Shown in pieces: positions 7,672 through 15,021 of a stretch of 15,715 nucleotides of DNA. The notes under the pieces are model-generated. The model made no database searches. It was not told the origin of the DNA and worked only from the letters and a program-made list of their open reading frames with translations. Numbering within the stretch: position 1 is the first letter of the stretch; every line of letters begins with the position of its first letter. Where the stretch lies: positions 1-15,715 of the forward strand of contig JASLQO010000014.1 of NCBI GenBank assembly GCA_030744435.1. Reading direction: 5' to 3'. Origin of the DNA: JASLQO01 sp002327525 (lineage in GTDB: Bacteria > Pseudomonadota > Gammaproteobacteria > Pseudomonadales > Azotimanducaceae). The position numbers and the translations under genes are program-made.

Positions 7672-10600
7672 TTACTCTGTTTCCAACTCGATGTCAATTC
7701 CAAGCGAACGTATCTCCTTGACGAGCACGTTGAAGGACTCCGGCATGCCCGGCTCCATGTTGAAATCGTTATCCACGATGTTCTTGTACATCTTGGTCCG
7801 GCCGCTCACGTCGTCGGACTTCACCGTCAGCATTTCCTGCAGTGTGTAGGCCGCGCCATATGCCTCGAGCGCCCATACTTCCATCTCACCGAAGCGTTGA
7901 CCGCCGAACTGCGCCTTACCACCTAACGGCTGCTGCGTTACCAGGCTGTAGGACCCCGTGGAGCGTGCGTGCATCTTGTCATCCACCAGGTGGTTGAGCT
8001 TGAGCATGTACATGTAGCCGACCGTCACCGGTCGGTCGAACTGGTCGCCCGTTCGGCCATCGTACAGAATCGCCTGACCGCTGGTCGGCAGCCCGGCCAG
8101 TTCGAGCATATTCTTGATCTCGCTCTCGTTGGCGCCATCGAACACGGGCGTTGCGATGGGTACACCGGCGCCGAGGTTGGTCGCCAGTTCCATAATCTCA
8201 CCATCTCTGAGCGATTTGAGGTTCTCGTCCCGCCCGTCGATCGAGTTGTACACATCCTCCAGATAGCCGCGCACGTCCGCGATCTTCTTCTGCTCTTCGA
8301 TCATCAGGTTGATCTGTTCGCCAATACCCTTGGCGGCCCAGCCGAGGTGCGTTTCCAGCACCTGGCCAACATTCATCCGCGACGGCACACCGAGAGGATT
8401 AAGCACGATGTCCACCGGCTCGCCGTTCTCGTCGAAAGGCATGTCCTCTACGGGCATGATTACCGAGATGACGCCCTTGTTGCCGTGTCGTCCGGCCATC
8501 TTGTCACCCGGCTGGATACGGCGTTTGATCGCCAGATACACCTTCACGATCTTGAGCACGCCCGGGGCGAGGTCATCACCGCTCTCCAGTTTCATGCGCT
8601 TGTCGGCGTAGATCGCGTCGAGCCTCTCCCGGCGCTCACCTAGCTGTGCTTCCGCACGCTCGAGCAAGGCGTTCAACGTGTCGTCCGACATACGGATCTT
8701 GAACCAGTCGTCCAGCTCCAGGCTCGACAGGTACTCCTCGCCTATCGCCAAACCCTGGCTCTTGCCCGGAGCGCTCGCCGCCTTGTTGTTCATCAGCGCA
8801 CTCTTGAGACGCTCGTAAGTAGCTGCCTCGATGATGCGATACTCATCGTCCAGGTCCTTGCGGATCTGCGCGAGCTGACTCTTTTCGATATCCTTCGCGC
8901 GCTGGTCCTTCTCCACACCGTCGCGCGTAAACACCTGCACGCCGATTACCGTGCCCTTGACGCTGGTCGGGACACGCTGGCTGGTGTCCTTCACGTCAGA
9001 CGCCTTCTCGCCGAAGATGGCTCGCAGGAGCTTCTCTTCTGGTGTGAGCTGGGTTTCGCCCTTCGGCGTGACCTTGCCCACCAGAATGTCGCCGGCCTCC
9101 ACTTCGGCACCGATGTAGACGATACCCGACTCATCCAGCTTCGAGAGTGCCCCCTCGCCGACATTGGGAATGTCGCAGGTCACTTCTTCGGGTCCGAGTT
9201 TGGTGTCACGGGCAATACACGTCAGCTCCTGGATGTGCACACTGGTAAAGCGGTCTTCCAGAACCACGCGCTCGGAGACGAGGATAGAGTCCTCGAAGTT
9301 GTATCCATTCCACGGCATGAACGCGACGCGCATGTTCTGACCGAGGGCCAGTTCACCCATGTCCACCGAGGGACCGTCGGCCACAATGTCACCCCTGACG
9401 ATTCTATCTCCGGGTTTCACCAGCGGACGCTGGTTGATGCACGTGTTCTGGTTGGAGCGCGTGAATTTAGTGAGATTGTAGATGTCCACACCGGCTTCGC
9501 CCGCCGCCGTCTCGGCATCCGATACACGCACGACAATACGGCCGGCATCGACACTGTCGATGGTGCCGCCGCGGCCGGCGATGACACACACACCGGAATC
9601 GCGCGCGACGATGCGCTCCATTCCGGTACCCACCAGGGGTTTCTCGGTACGGATGGTTGGCACCGCCTGTTTCTGCATGTTCGAGCCCATGAGCGCGCGG
9701 TTGGCATCATCGTGCTCGAGGAAGGGTATGAGCGACGCCGCCACGGATACCACCTGCTTGGGTGAGACGTCCATGTAATTCACATTCTCAGACGTGGTCT
9801 TGGTGAATTCGTTCTGATGACGAACGTCTATCAGGTCCTCCACGAACCGACCCTTCTCATCGAGCACACTGCTCGCCTGAGCGATTACGTACTCCGCCTC
9901 GTCGATGGCCGAAAGGTATTCGATGGTCTTGGTGACCTTCCCGTTCACCACCTTGCGATAGGGCGTCTCGAGAAAGCCGTACTCGTTGGTGCGTGAATAG
10001 CTTGCCAGCGAGTTGATGAGACCAATATTCGGTCCTTCTGGCGTCTCAATAGGGCAAACCCGGCCGTAATGAGTCGGGTGCACGTCCCGCACTTCGAAGC
10101 CGGCCCGCTCACGCGTCAGTCCACCCGGACCGAGTGCTGAGACGCGACGTTTGTGGGTGACTTCAGAGAGCGGGTTGTTCTGATCCATGAACTGCGAGAG
10201 CTGGCTGGAACCAAAGAACTCCTTGATGGCCGCGGCCACGGGCTTCGCATTGATCATGTCCTGCGGCATGAGGCCTTCGGACTCCGCCAGACTCAAACGC
10301 TCCTTGACCGCACGTTCGACCCTAATGAGACCGACTCGGAACTGGTTTTCCGACATCTCTCCCACGGATCGCACCCGGCGATTGCCGAGGTGATCGATAT
10401 CGTCCACCTGGCCCCTACCGTTGCGGATATCGATCAGCGTACGCAGTGCGTCGATGATATCTTCGTTGGCGAGTATTCCGCTGCCAGTGATGTCCTCACG
10501 TCCCAGGCGTCGATTGAACTTCATTCTTCCCACGGCGGAGAGGTCGTAGCGCTCGGTCGAGAAAAATAGGTTGTTGAACAGGTTCTCCGCCGCTTCTTTG

Positions 10601-11745
10601 GTCGGCGGCTCGCCCGGCCGCATCATGCGATAGATTTCGACGAGCGCTTCCAGTTTGTTGCTGGTCGGGTCGTTGCGCAGCGTATCGGACATATATGGTC
10701 CGCAATCGAGATCATTCGTATAGATGGTCTCGATGTCCTTCACACCTGCCTCGAGCATCTGTTCGAGCAGTTCCTCGGTAATGACGCTATTGCAGGGCGC
10801 CACGATTTCACCCGTGGATTCCTCTACAATGTCGCGTGCGACCACACGCTCGAGCATGTACTCACGCGGCACGTCCAGACGCTTTAGACCTGAATCTTCC
10901 AGCAGGCGCACATGCCGGGCGGTGATTCGGCGACCCATGTCGACGATCAGCTCGCCGTTCCTGTCGCGGATGTCGAACGACGCCACTTCACCGCGCAAAC
11001 GCTCCGGTATGAGGTCGACCGAGAATCCGTTCTTCTTTACATGGAACACGTTCTTGTCGAAGAACATGTCAAGTATTTCCTCGCCGCTGTATTCGAGCGC
11101 ACGCAGAATGATGGTGGCCGGCAGTTTGCGGCGGCGGTCGATACGCACGAACACCGAGTCTTTGGGATCGAACTCGAAATCGAGCCAGGAACCGCGGTAG
11201 GGGATCACGCGGGCGGAATACAGCAACTTGCCCGAAGAATGCGTCTTGCCCCGGTCGTGATCGAAGAATACACCTGGACTGCGGTGTAGTTGCGACACCA
11301 CAACCCGTTCGGTGCCGTTGATGACGAAGGTGCCGTTTTCGGTCATGAGCGGAATCTCGCCCATATAGACTTCCTGCTCCTTCACGTCCTTGACGGCTTT
11401 GTTGGAAGAATCCTTGTCGTAAATGATGAGTCTGACTTTCACGCGCAGCGGTGCTGCATACGTGCTGCCGCGAAGAACACACTCTTTGACATCGAATACG
11501 GGCTCACCGAGCCGGTAGTCGACGTATTCGAGTGCAGCATTGCCCGAGTAGCTGACAATGGGGAACACCGACCTGAATGCCGCATGCAGACCCACTTCCT
11601 TACGATCTCCCGAGGCCACGCCCTCTTGAAGAAACTTGCCGTAAGAGTCGACCTGAATCGCGAGCAGGTACGGCATCTCCATGGATTCCGACAGTTTGCC
11701 GAAGTCTTTACGGATGCGCTTTTTCTCGGTAAAGCTATACGCCAT
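7672..11745 (-). CDS. rpoB: DNA-directed RNA polymerase subunit beta
   Basis: Beta is the second large catalytic subunit of RNA polymerase. The chosen start gives 1357 residues (E. coli 1342). ATG at 11745 gives the family N-terminus MAYSFTEKKRIRKDFGK and has GGGAG 6 nt upstream; the open frame extends 37 codons further up to 11856 but with no family likeness. The rifampicin pocket GSSQLSQFMDQNNPLSEVTH and the following KRRVSALGPGG carry the wild-type residues equivalent to E. coli Asp516, His526 and Ser531 (here about 521, 531 and 536). Catalytic landmarks include GYNFEDSILVSE and PGDKMAGRHGNKG with its two lysines. The stop TAA is 24 nt before rpoC. A 182-nt gap with hairpins separates it from rplL. 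Confidence 0.98.
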   Translation of the reverse strand: MAYSFTEKKRIRKDFGKLSESMEMPYLLAIQVDSYGKFLQEGVASGDRKEVGLHAAFRSVFPIVSYSGNAALEYVDYRLGEPVFDVKECVLRGSTYAAPLRVKVRLIIYDKDSSNKAVKDVKEQEVYMGEIPLMTENGTFVINGTERVVVSQLHRSPGVFFDHDRGKTHSSGKLLYSARVIPYRGSWLDFEFDPKDSVFVRIDRRRKLPATIILRALEYSGEEILDMFFDKNVFHVKKNGFSVDLIPERLRGEVASFDIRDRNGELIVDMGRRITARHVRLLEDSGLKRLDVPREYMLERVVARDIVEESTGEIVAPCNSVITEELLEQMLEAGVKDIETIYTNDLDCGPYMSDTLRNDPTSNKLEALVEIYRMMRPGEPPTKEAAENLFNNLFFSTERYDLSAVGRMKFNRRLGREDITGSGILANEDIIDALRTLIDIRNGRGQVDDIDHLGNRRVRSVGEMSENQFRVGLIRVERAVKERLSLAESEGLMPQDMINAKPVAAAIKEFFGSSQLSQFMDQNNPLSEVTHKRRVSALGPGGLTRERAGFEVRDVHPTHYGRVCPIETPEGPNIGLINSLASYSRTNEYGFLETPYRKVVNGKVTKTIEYLSAIDEAEYVIAQASSVLDEKGRFVEDLIDVRHQNEFTKTTSENVNYMDVSPKQVVSVAASLIPFLEHDDANRALMGSNMQKQAVPTIRTEKPLVGTGMERIVARDSGVCVIAGRGGTIDSVDAGRIVVRVSDAETAAGEAGVDIYNLTKFTRSNQNTCINQRPLVKPGDRIVRGDIVADGPSVDMGELALGQNMRVAFMPWNGYNFEDSILVSERVVLEDRFTSVHIQELTCIARDTKLGPEEVTCDIPNVGEGALSKLDESGIVYIGAEVEAGDILVGKVTPKGETQLTPEEKLLRAIFGEKASDVKDTSQRVPTSVKGTVIGVQVFTRDGVEKDQRAKDIEKSQLAQIRKDLDDEYRIIEAATYERLKSALMNNKAASAPGKSQGLAIGEEYLSSLELDDWFKIRMSDDTLNALLERAEAQLGERRERLDAIYADKRMKLESGDDLAPGVLKIVKVYLAIKRRIQPGDKMAGRHGNKGVISVIMPVEDMPFDENGEPVDIVLNPLGVPSRMNVGQVLETHLGWAAKGIGEQINLMIEEQKKIADVRGYLEDVYNSIDGRDENLKSLRDGEIMELATNLGAGVPIATPVFDGANESEIKNMLELAGLPTSGQAILYDGRTGDQFDRPVTVGYMYMLKLNHLVDDKMHARSTGSYSLVTQQPLGGKAQFGGQRFGEMEVWALEAYGAAYTLQEMLTVKSDDVSGRTKMYKNIVDNDFNMEPGMPESFNVLVKEIRSLGIDIELETE

Positions 11746-11791
11746 TCGAATCTCCCGTGCACCGTGCCGTGCAATGATTTTGACGTTGGGT

Positions 11792-11813
11792 TCCCAGTTC
11801 AGTTGAACCGGGA
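11792..11813 (-). promoter_or_regulatory. Second hairpin in the rplL-rpoB gap
   Basis: Nine base pairs, TCCCGGTTC with GAACTGGGA on the transcribed strand (one G.U pair), closed by the four-base loop AACT. It lies about 46 nt upstream of the rpoB ATG and 28 nt downstream of the larger hairpin at 11842-11875. No U-run follows. It is probably part of the processing or translation-control region ahead of rpoB; the function is inferred only from place and stability. Confidence 0.45.
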
Positions 11814-11841
11814 GGAACGGACAGCACCGCACCCGCACACG

Positions 11842-11875
11842 GGCATCCCTGGACACTCACAAGTCCATGGATGCC
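11842..11875 (-). promoter_or_regulatory. Long hairpin between rplL and rpoB (attenuator or RNase III-type processing site candidate)
   Basis: GGCATCC pairs with GGATGCC (7 bp). After one mismatch, TGGAC pairs with GTCCA (5 bp), leaving an 8-nt loop. It lies about 52 nt past the rplL stop. In E. coli the rplL-rpoB spacer contains a partial terminator and an RNase III cleavage site that lower rpoBC expression relative to the ribosomal proteins. This hairpin is in the equivalent place. It lacks a downstream U-run, so processing is more likely than intrinsic termination. Confidence 0.5.
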
Positions 11876-11927
11876 TGCGCGCAAACGCGGCACTTCTTGG
11901 AAACGCTCTTTCAGGGAGCAATCCAAT

Positions 11928-12311
11928 CTACTTGAGCTCAACACCTGCGCCGGCTTCTTCCAACTGCTTCTTGAACTCTTCTGCTTCTTCCTTGTTCACA
12001 CCTTCCTTGACTGCCGAAGGGGCGCCGTCTACCAGCTCCTTTGCCTCCTTCAGCCCTAGGCCCGTGATCGCACGTACTGCCTTGATCGCGTTGACTTTTT
12101 TCTCACCAGCGCTGGTCAGCACGACGTCGAACTCACTCTGTTCTTCGCCGCCCGCGCCTCCGCCGGCCTCACCCACCGCAACCGGTGCAGCCGCCGCAGC
12201 TGCCGCCGCAGATACGCCGAATTTCTCTTCCATCGCGCTCACCAGATCCACGACGTCCATGACGCTCATGTCGGCAATCGCATTGAGAATGTCGTCTTTA
12301 GACAATGCCAT
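11928..12311 (-). CDS. rplL: 50S ribosomal protein L7/L12
   Basis: L7/L12 forms the flexible stalk dimers that recruit and activate translation GTPases such as the EF-Tu and EF-G encoded in this cluster. The 127-residue protein has an N-terminal dimerisation helix region (about 1-32), a hinge that is a run of Ala followed by a Gly/Glu stretch (about 34-58), and a compact C-terminal domain with KAVRAITGLGLKEAKELVDG. The hinge region makes it a few residues longer than the 121-residue E. coli protein. ATG at 12311 has AGGAG about 10 nt upstream. It starts 27 nt after the rplJ stop, so coupled expression with L10 is expected. Confidence 0.98.
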   Translation of the reverse strand: MALSKDDILNAIADMSVMDVVDLVSAMEEKFGVSAAAAAAAAPVAVGEAGGGAGGEEQSEFDVVLTSAGEKKVNAIKAVRAITGLGLKEAKELVDGAPSAVKEGVNKEEAEEFKKQLEEAGAGVELK

Positions 12312-12338
12312 TGTTCAATTTCTCCTGAATGTTGATCG

Positions 12339-12869
12339 TTAACCTTCGGCCTGCTTCTGATCGCGCACGGCGGCCACCGTTCTGACCAGCTTGCCCGGAA
12401 CCTCGTTGAGGGTTCTGGTGAGCTTAGTGATCGGTGCAGCCATCACGGCCGTGAGCATCGCGAGTGCCTGGTCACGGGTTGGCAGTTTCGCCACCCGGTC
12501 GAGCGCGCTTGCATCCAGCAGGTCTCCGCCAATCGAGAGCGCTTTGACTTCCAAAGCCTCATTTTCCTTCGCGTAGTCCTTCATCAGACGCGCCGCTGCA
12601 CCCGGATCTTCTTGCGAGAATGCGAGTAGGGTCGGTCCGACCAGCACCTCATCGAGACACTCGAATTCGGTACCCACCATCGCACGCTTCGCCAGCGTGT
12701 TGCGGACCACCCTCAGATAGACACCCGACTCACGCGCTTTCGCACGCAGGGCCGTCATCTCATCCACATTCAGTCCGCGATAGTCCGCCAGCACCGCGGA
12801 AAGCGCGCTTTCCGCCGCCTCACTCACCTCGGCAACAATCGCTTGTTTTTGCTCGAGCCTTAATGCCAC
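12339..12869 (-). CDS. rplJ: 50S ribosomal protein L10
   Basis: L10 is the base of the L7/L12 stalk and binds 23S rRNA next to L11. The protein is 176 residues with the typical LEQKQAIVAEV start, VYLRVVRNTLAKRA and VGPTLLAFS. The C-terminal helix that carries L12 dimers (after about 135) is longer than in E. coli (165 residues). The start is GTG at 12869: GAGGAG lies exactly 6 nt upstream and the product MALRLEQKQ matches the family. The in-frame ATG two codons earlier (12875) directly abuts the Shine-Dalgarno and is not usable. The frame is open up to 12974, but the extra residues have no family likeness. L10 with L12 should feed back on the leader at 13075-13150. Confidence 0.96.
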   Translation of the reverse strand: MALRLEQKQAIVAEVSEAAESALSAVLADYRGLNVDEMTALRAKARESGVYLRVVRNTLAKRAMVGTEFECLDEVLVGPTLLAFSQEDPGAAARLMKDYAKENEALEVKALSIGGDLLDASALDRVAKLPTRDQALAMLTAVMAAPITKLTRTLNEVPGKLVRTVAAVRDQKQAEG

Positions 12870-12881
12870 TAGCATCTCCTC
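12867..12881 (-). promoter_or_regulatory. rplJ ribosome binding site and GTG start
   Basis: GAGGAG (12881-12876) is followed by six bases, ATGCTA, and then GTG (12869-12867). The spacing singles out GTG as the start; the ATG inside the spacer touches the Shine-Dalgarno and would leave no room for initiation. Confidence 0.85.
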
Positions 12882-13074
12882 GGTTTGTGCGACCGGACCG
12901 GTTTCAAGACCCGCCCCGTCGCGCCCAATTCGCCACCTCATTGGCGGCTTCATACCCGTGCACTTCCCCAGCACGCGTGCTCTGAGCGAGCACGTGCGCT
13001 CGAAGCGCCTTTACGGCAAGGGCGTTTGCCACTCGAGCAAACTGCATCGTCGAGACAACATCCCGACTTCTCTC

Positions 13075-13150
13075 ACCGTCTGCGCAGGGCCTGTGGGCTT
13101 TTCGTCCCACCGAATTACGGTGCAAGCACCCCCGTGCGGTTTCTGACGGT
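13075..13150 (-). promoter_or_regulatory. L10 leader-like RNA with kink-turn motif (rplJ-rplL feedback site)
   Basis: On the transcribed strand ACCGTC (13150-13145) pairs with GACGGT (13080-13075). After an asymmetric internal loop, CGCA (13138-13135) pairs with TGCG (13086-13083) and, past a bulged C, GGG pairs with CCC. Inside this lie a GGTGC/GCACC or alternative CACCG/CGGTG hairpin and a GTGGG/CCCAC hairpin, making a junction. If the top two pairs of the outer stem open, the loop reads as a three-base bulge TCA followed by GA opposite GA, the tandem sheared G.A signature of kink-turns. The mRNA site bound by L10-(L12)4 in other bacteria has a kink-turn next to a junction upstream of rplJ, which this resembles in place and shape. 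Recognition is by inspection, not by covariance model. Confidence 0.65.
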
Positions 13151-13166
13151 TGCGGGCGAACCCGCA
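13151..13166 (-). promoter_or_regulatory. TTCG-loop hairpin downstream of rplA
   Basis: Perfect 6-bp stem TGCGGG/CCCGCA with the four-base loop TTCG on the transcribed strand, about 50 nt past the rplA stop and directly ahead of the L10-leader-like fold. The following bases are ACCGTCAG, so there is no U-run and a normal intrinsic terminator is not supported. It may be a 3'-protecting or partial-termination structure. Confidence 0.45.
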
Positions 13167-13216
13167 TCCTTCAAATTCTCCGGCTCAGGCTCCTTCGCGA
13201 GCAAGAGCCTCATCAC

Positions 13217-13912
13217 TCAGACTTCCAGAGAAGCCTCATCAATTGACACTCCCGGACCCATGGTCGTGGAAAGTGTAATCTTCTTCAGATACACGCCTTT
13301 AGCCGATGCAGGCTTGGCCCTTCTGAGGTCGTCCAACAGGGCCGCGACGTTTTCCCTGATCTGCTTACTGGTGAAACCCACCTGGCCCACGCTGCCGTGG
13401 ACGATGCCACCACGGTCCGCGCGGAACTGAACCTGTCCCGCCTTGGCGTTTTTGACTGCCGTTTCCACATCGGGTGTCACCGTCCCCGTTTTCGGGTTGG
13501 GCATGAGACCGCGCGGTCCGAGCACCTTCCCGAGCTGGCCAACGACACGCATGGCGTCCGGTGTCGCGATCACCACCTCGAAATTGAGGTCGCCGTCCTT
13601 GATGGAGTCCGCCAGATCATCCATGCCGACGATGTCCGCACCCGCGCTCTGGGCCGTATCGGCTTTCTCACCCTGTGCGAATACCGCCACGCGAACCGAT
13701 TTGCCGGTGCCGTGCGGCAACGTGGTCGCGCCCCGCACCGCCTGGTCAGACTTACGCGCATCAATTCCCAAGTTGACGGATACGTCGAAAGACTCCTTCA
13801 TCTTCGTCTTCGACAGGTCGTTGAGCAGATCCACCGCTTCATCTATTGGATATGCACGATCGCGATCAACGCGTTGGGCAATTGCCTTCATACGTCTTGT
13901 CAGTCTGACCAC
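13217..13912 (-). CDS. rplA: 50S ribosomal protein L1
   Basis: L1 forms the mobile stalk that handles E-site tRNA, and in other bacteria it represses its own rplK-rplA mRNA. The 231-residue protein (E. coli 234) shows the conserved VNLGIDARKSDQAVRGATTLPHG-type block (about 47-68) and the MRVVGQLGKVLGPRGLMPNP block. The start is GTG at 13912, giving MVRLTRRMK, which aligns with the family start MAKLTKRMR; the ATG eight codons in would cut this off. GGAGGG lies 6 nt upstream, inside the end of rplK. The G of the rplK stop TAG is also the first base of this GTG (TAGTG), so translational coupling with rplK is expected. The stop is TGA. Confidence 0.97.
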   Translation of the reverse strand: MVRLTRRMKAIAQRVDRDRAYPIDEAVDLLNDLSKTKMKESFDVSVNLGIDARKSDQAVRGATTLPHGTGKSVRVAVFAQGEKADTAQSAGADIVGMDDLADSIKDGDLNFEVVIATPDAMRVVGQLGKVLGPRGLMPNPKTGTVTPDVETAVKNAKAGQVQFRADRGGIVHGSVGQVGFTSKQIRENVAALLDDLRRAKPASAKGVYLKKITLSTTMGPGVSIDEASLEV

Positions 13913-14343
13913 TACACACCCTCCACTTCGATACCGGCACTTCGCGCGCTTCCCGCGATGGTGCGCACCGCCGCATCCATGTCAGCGGCAGTGAGATCAG
14001 GCATCTTAAGCTGCGCGATCTCTTCGAGTTGCGCCCGATTGACCTTGCCCACCTTCTCCGTATTCGGTGTGCCGCTGCCCTTGCTGATTCTTGCCGCCTT
14101 GCGCAATAACACCGACGCCGGCGGCGTCTTGGTGATGAACGTGAAGGAACGGTCTGCATACACCGTTATCATCACCGGAATGGGCATACCCTGTTCCACG
14201 GATTGCGTCTGCGCGTTGAACGTCTTGCAGAAATCCATGATATTCACGCCGTGCTGGCCCAGTGCCGGACCCACGGGCGGGCTGGGGTTTGCCTGACCGG
14301 CAGGCACCTGCAACTTGATATAGGCCTCTACTTTCTTTGCCAT
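13912..14343 (-). CDS. rplK: 50S ribosomal protein L11
   Basis: L11 binds the GTPase-associated centre of 23S rRNA together with L10, and in proteobacteria is required for RelA activation and is the site of thiostrepton action. The 143-residue protein starts MAKKVEAYIKLQVPAGQ. It has the proline-rich segment NPSPPVGPALGQHG (about 19-32) and a C-terminal rRNA-binding domain (from about 75) with KAARISKGSG. ATG at 14343 has GAGGAG 6 nt upstream. The stop TAG overlaps the rplA GTG by one base. The 132-nt gap upstream holds two clear stems that could be the L1 feedback site. Confidence 0.98.
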   Translation of the reverse strand: MAKKVEAYIKLQVPAGQANPSPPVGPALGQHGVNIMDFCKTFNAQTQSVEQGMPIPVMITVYADRSFTFITKTPPASVLLRKAARISKGSGTPNTEKVGKVNRAQLEEIAQLKMPDLTAADMDAAVRTIAGSARSAGIEVEGV

Positions 14344-14475
14344 CTATGTCTCCTCGGGTCCAGGCGCGGCGCGACTCGCACAACCGCTCCCCGTCAGTAG
14401 CAAGCGCCGGCTGACGCCGTCGCTCACTCGTTTGAGTTTCAGCGACCCGTACGTATCGCTGAATCCAGTACTTTC
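14344..14475 (-). promoter_or_regulatory. nusG-rplK leader with two stems, candidate L1 feedback site
   Basis: The 132-nt gap contains a perfect 8-bp stem TTCAGCGA/TCGCTGAA (14438-14445 and 14456-14463) with a 10-nt loop, and nearer rplK a perfect 6-bp stem CGTCAG/CTGACG (14392-14397 and 14411-14416) with a 13-nt loop. Neither is followed by a U-run. In E. coli L1 represses rplK-rplA by binding the leader just ahead of rplK, so a structured leader is expected here. I could not match the specific L1 recognition bases, and I see no convincing -35/-10 pair. Confidence 0.45.
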
Positions 14476-15009
14476 CTAACCTTTTTCCACCTGTCCGAAA
14501 TCGAGTTCCACCGGTGTGGAGCGGCCGAAAATGGTAACCGCCACATTGAGACGGTTTTTCTCGTAGTTGACCTCTTCGACGACGCCGTTGAAGTCGTTGA
14601 AGGGACCGTCCACGACGCGAACGATCTCTCCCGGTTCGAATACGGTCTTGGGCGTTGCCTTTTCGCTGCCCGCCGCTACCCGGTCCAAAATGGCGTTCGC
14701 TTCCTTTTCCGTCAGCGGTGCTGGCTGATCGGCTTTGCCGCCAATGAAGCCGAGGACGCGGGGCGTCTCCTTCACCAGGTGCCAGGTATCGTCGTTCAGC
14801 TCCATTTCCACGAGCACATAGCCCGGAAAGAACTTGCGCTCGCTGCGCCGTTTCTGGCCCGCGCGCATCTCCACGACTTCCTCGGTGGGCACCATGATCT
14901 CACCGAAGAAATCCTTGAGATCGGACAAACCCACTCGCTCGTTGAGCGCTCGCGCCACGTTCTTCTCGAATCCCGAGTAGGCGTGGACCACATACCACTT
15001 TTTCGACAT
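14476..15009 (-). CDS. nusG: Transcription termination/antitermination factor NusG
   Basis: NusG binds RNA polymerase through its N-terminal domain, and Rho or ribosomal protein S10 through its KOW domain, linking elongation to termination and translation. The 177-residue protein starts MSKKWYVVHAYSGFEKNV. The NGN domain spans about 3-115 with VPTEEVVEMRAGQKRRSERK and FFPGYVLVEM. The KOW domain (about 125-175) has VVDGPFNDFNGVVEEV and IFGRSTPVELDF, whose Phe (161) corresponds to the E. coli contact residue Phe165. ATG at 15009 is preferred, with GGTGGG about 7 nt upstream; an in-frame GTG at 15021 would add only four residues. It follows the secE stop by 12 nt, so secE-nusG form one transcription unit. 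Confidence 0.97.
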   Translation of the reverse strand: MSKKWYVVHAYSGFEKNVARALNERVGLSDLKDFFGEIMVPTEEVVEMRAGQKRRSERKFFPGYVLVEMELNDDTWHLVKETPRVLGFIGGKADQPAPLTEKEANAILDRVAAGSEKATPKTVFEPGEIVRVVDGPFNDFNGVVEEVNYEKNRLNVAVTIFGRSTPVELDFGQVEKG

Positions 15010-15021
15010 CTCTATTCCCAC

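Larger units (their letters stand above)
12870..13216 (-). promoter_or_regulatory. Structured 347-nt gap between rplA and rplJ
   Basis: No gene is supported here. On the transcribed strand the gap holds, in order: a 6-bp stem right after the rplA stop (13187-13192/13205-13210); a TGCGGG-TTCG-CCCGCA hairpin (13151-13166); the L10-leader-like fold (13075-13150); a 7-bp hairpin with one G.U pair (13049-13067); a 6-bp hairpin GTTTGC/GCAAAC (13024-13042); a 6+4-bp hairpin (12971-12997); and a 6-bp stem with one G.U pair (12932-12948). None is followed by a U-run. E. coli has a promoter for rplJ in the equivalent gap, but I could not find a convincing -35/-10 pair here. Confidence 0.7.

Noticed and set aside
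11746..11856. N-terminal extension of rpoB by 37 codons
   Set aside because: RpoB family members start at MAYSFTEKKR, GGGAG is placed for that ATG, and the extension crosses a hairpin in the spacer.
11290..12342. A 350-codon plus-strand frame over the rpoB start, the spacer and rplL
   Set aside because: It is antisense to well-identified genes and has no recognisable domain or credible ribosome site.
12870..12974. N-terminal extension of rplJ, including an ATG at 12875
   Set aside because: The extra residues are unlike L10, and the ATG abuts the Shine-Dalgarno; GTG at 12869 is spaced correctly and gives MALRLEQKQ.
13150..13216. A promoter for rplJ just after rplA
   Set aside because: The best pair seen (TTGCTC, 18 bp, GAGAAT) matches consensus too poorly to call.
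13206..13241. Ten-base direct repeat AGCCTCATCA at the rplA 3' end
   Set aside because: Two short copies, one inside coding sequence; probably chance or a tiny local duplication with no evident function.
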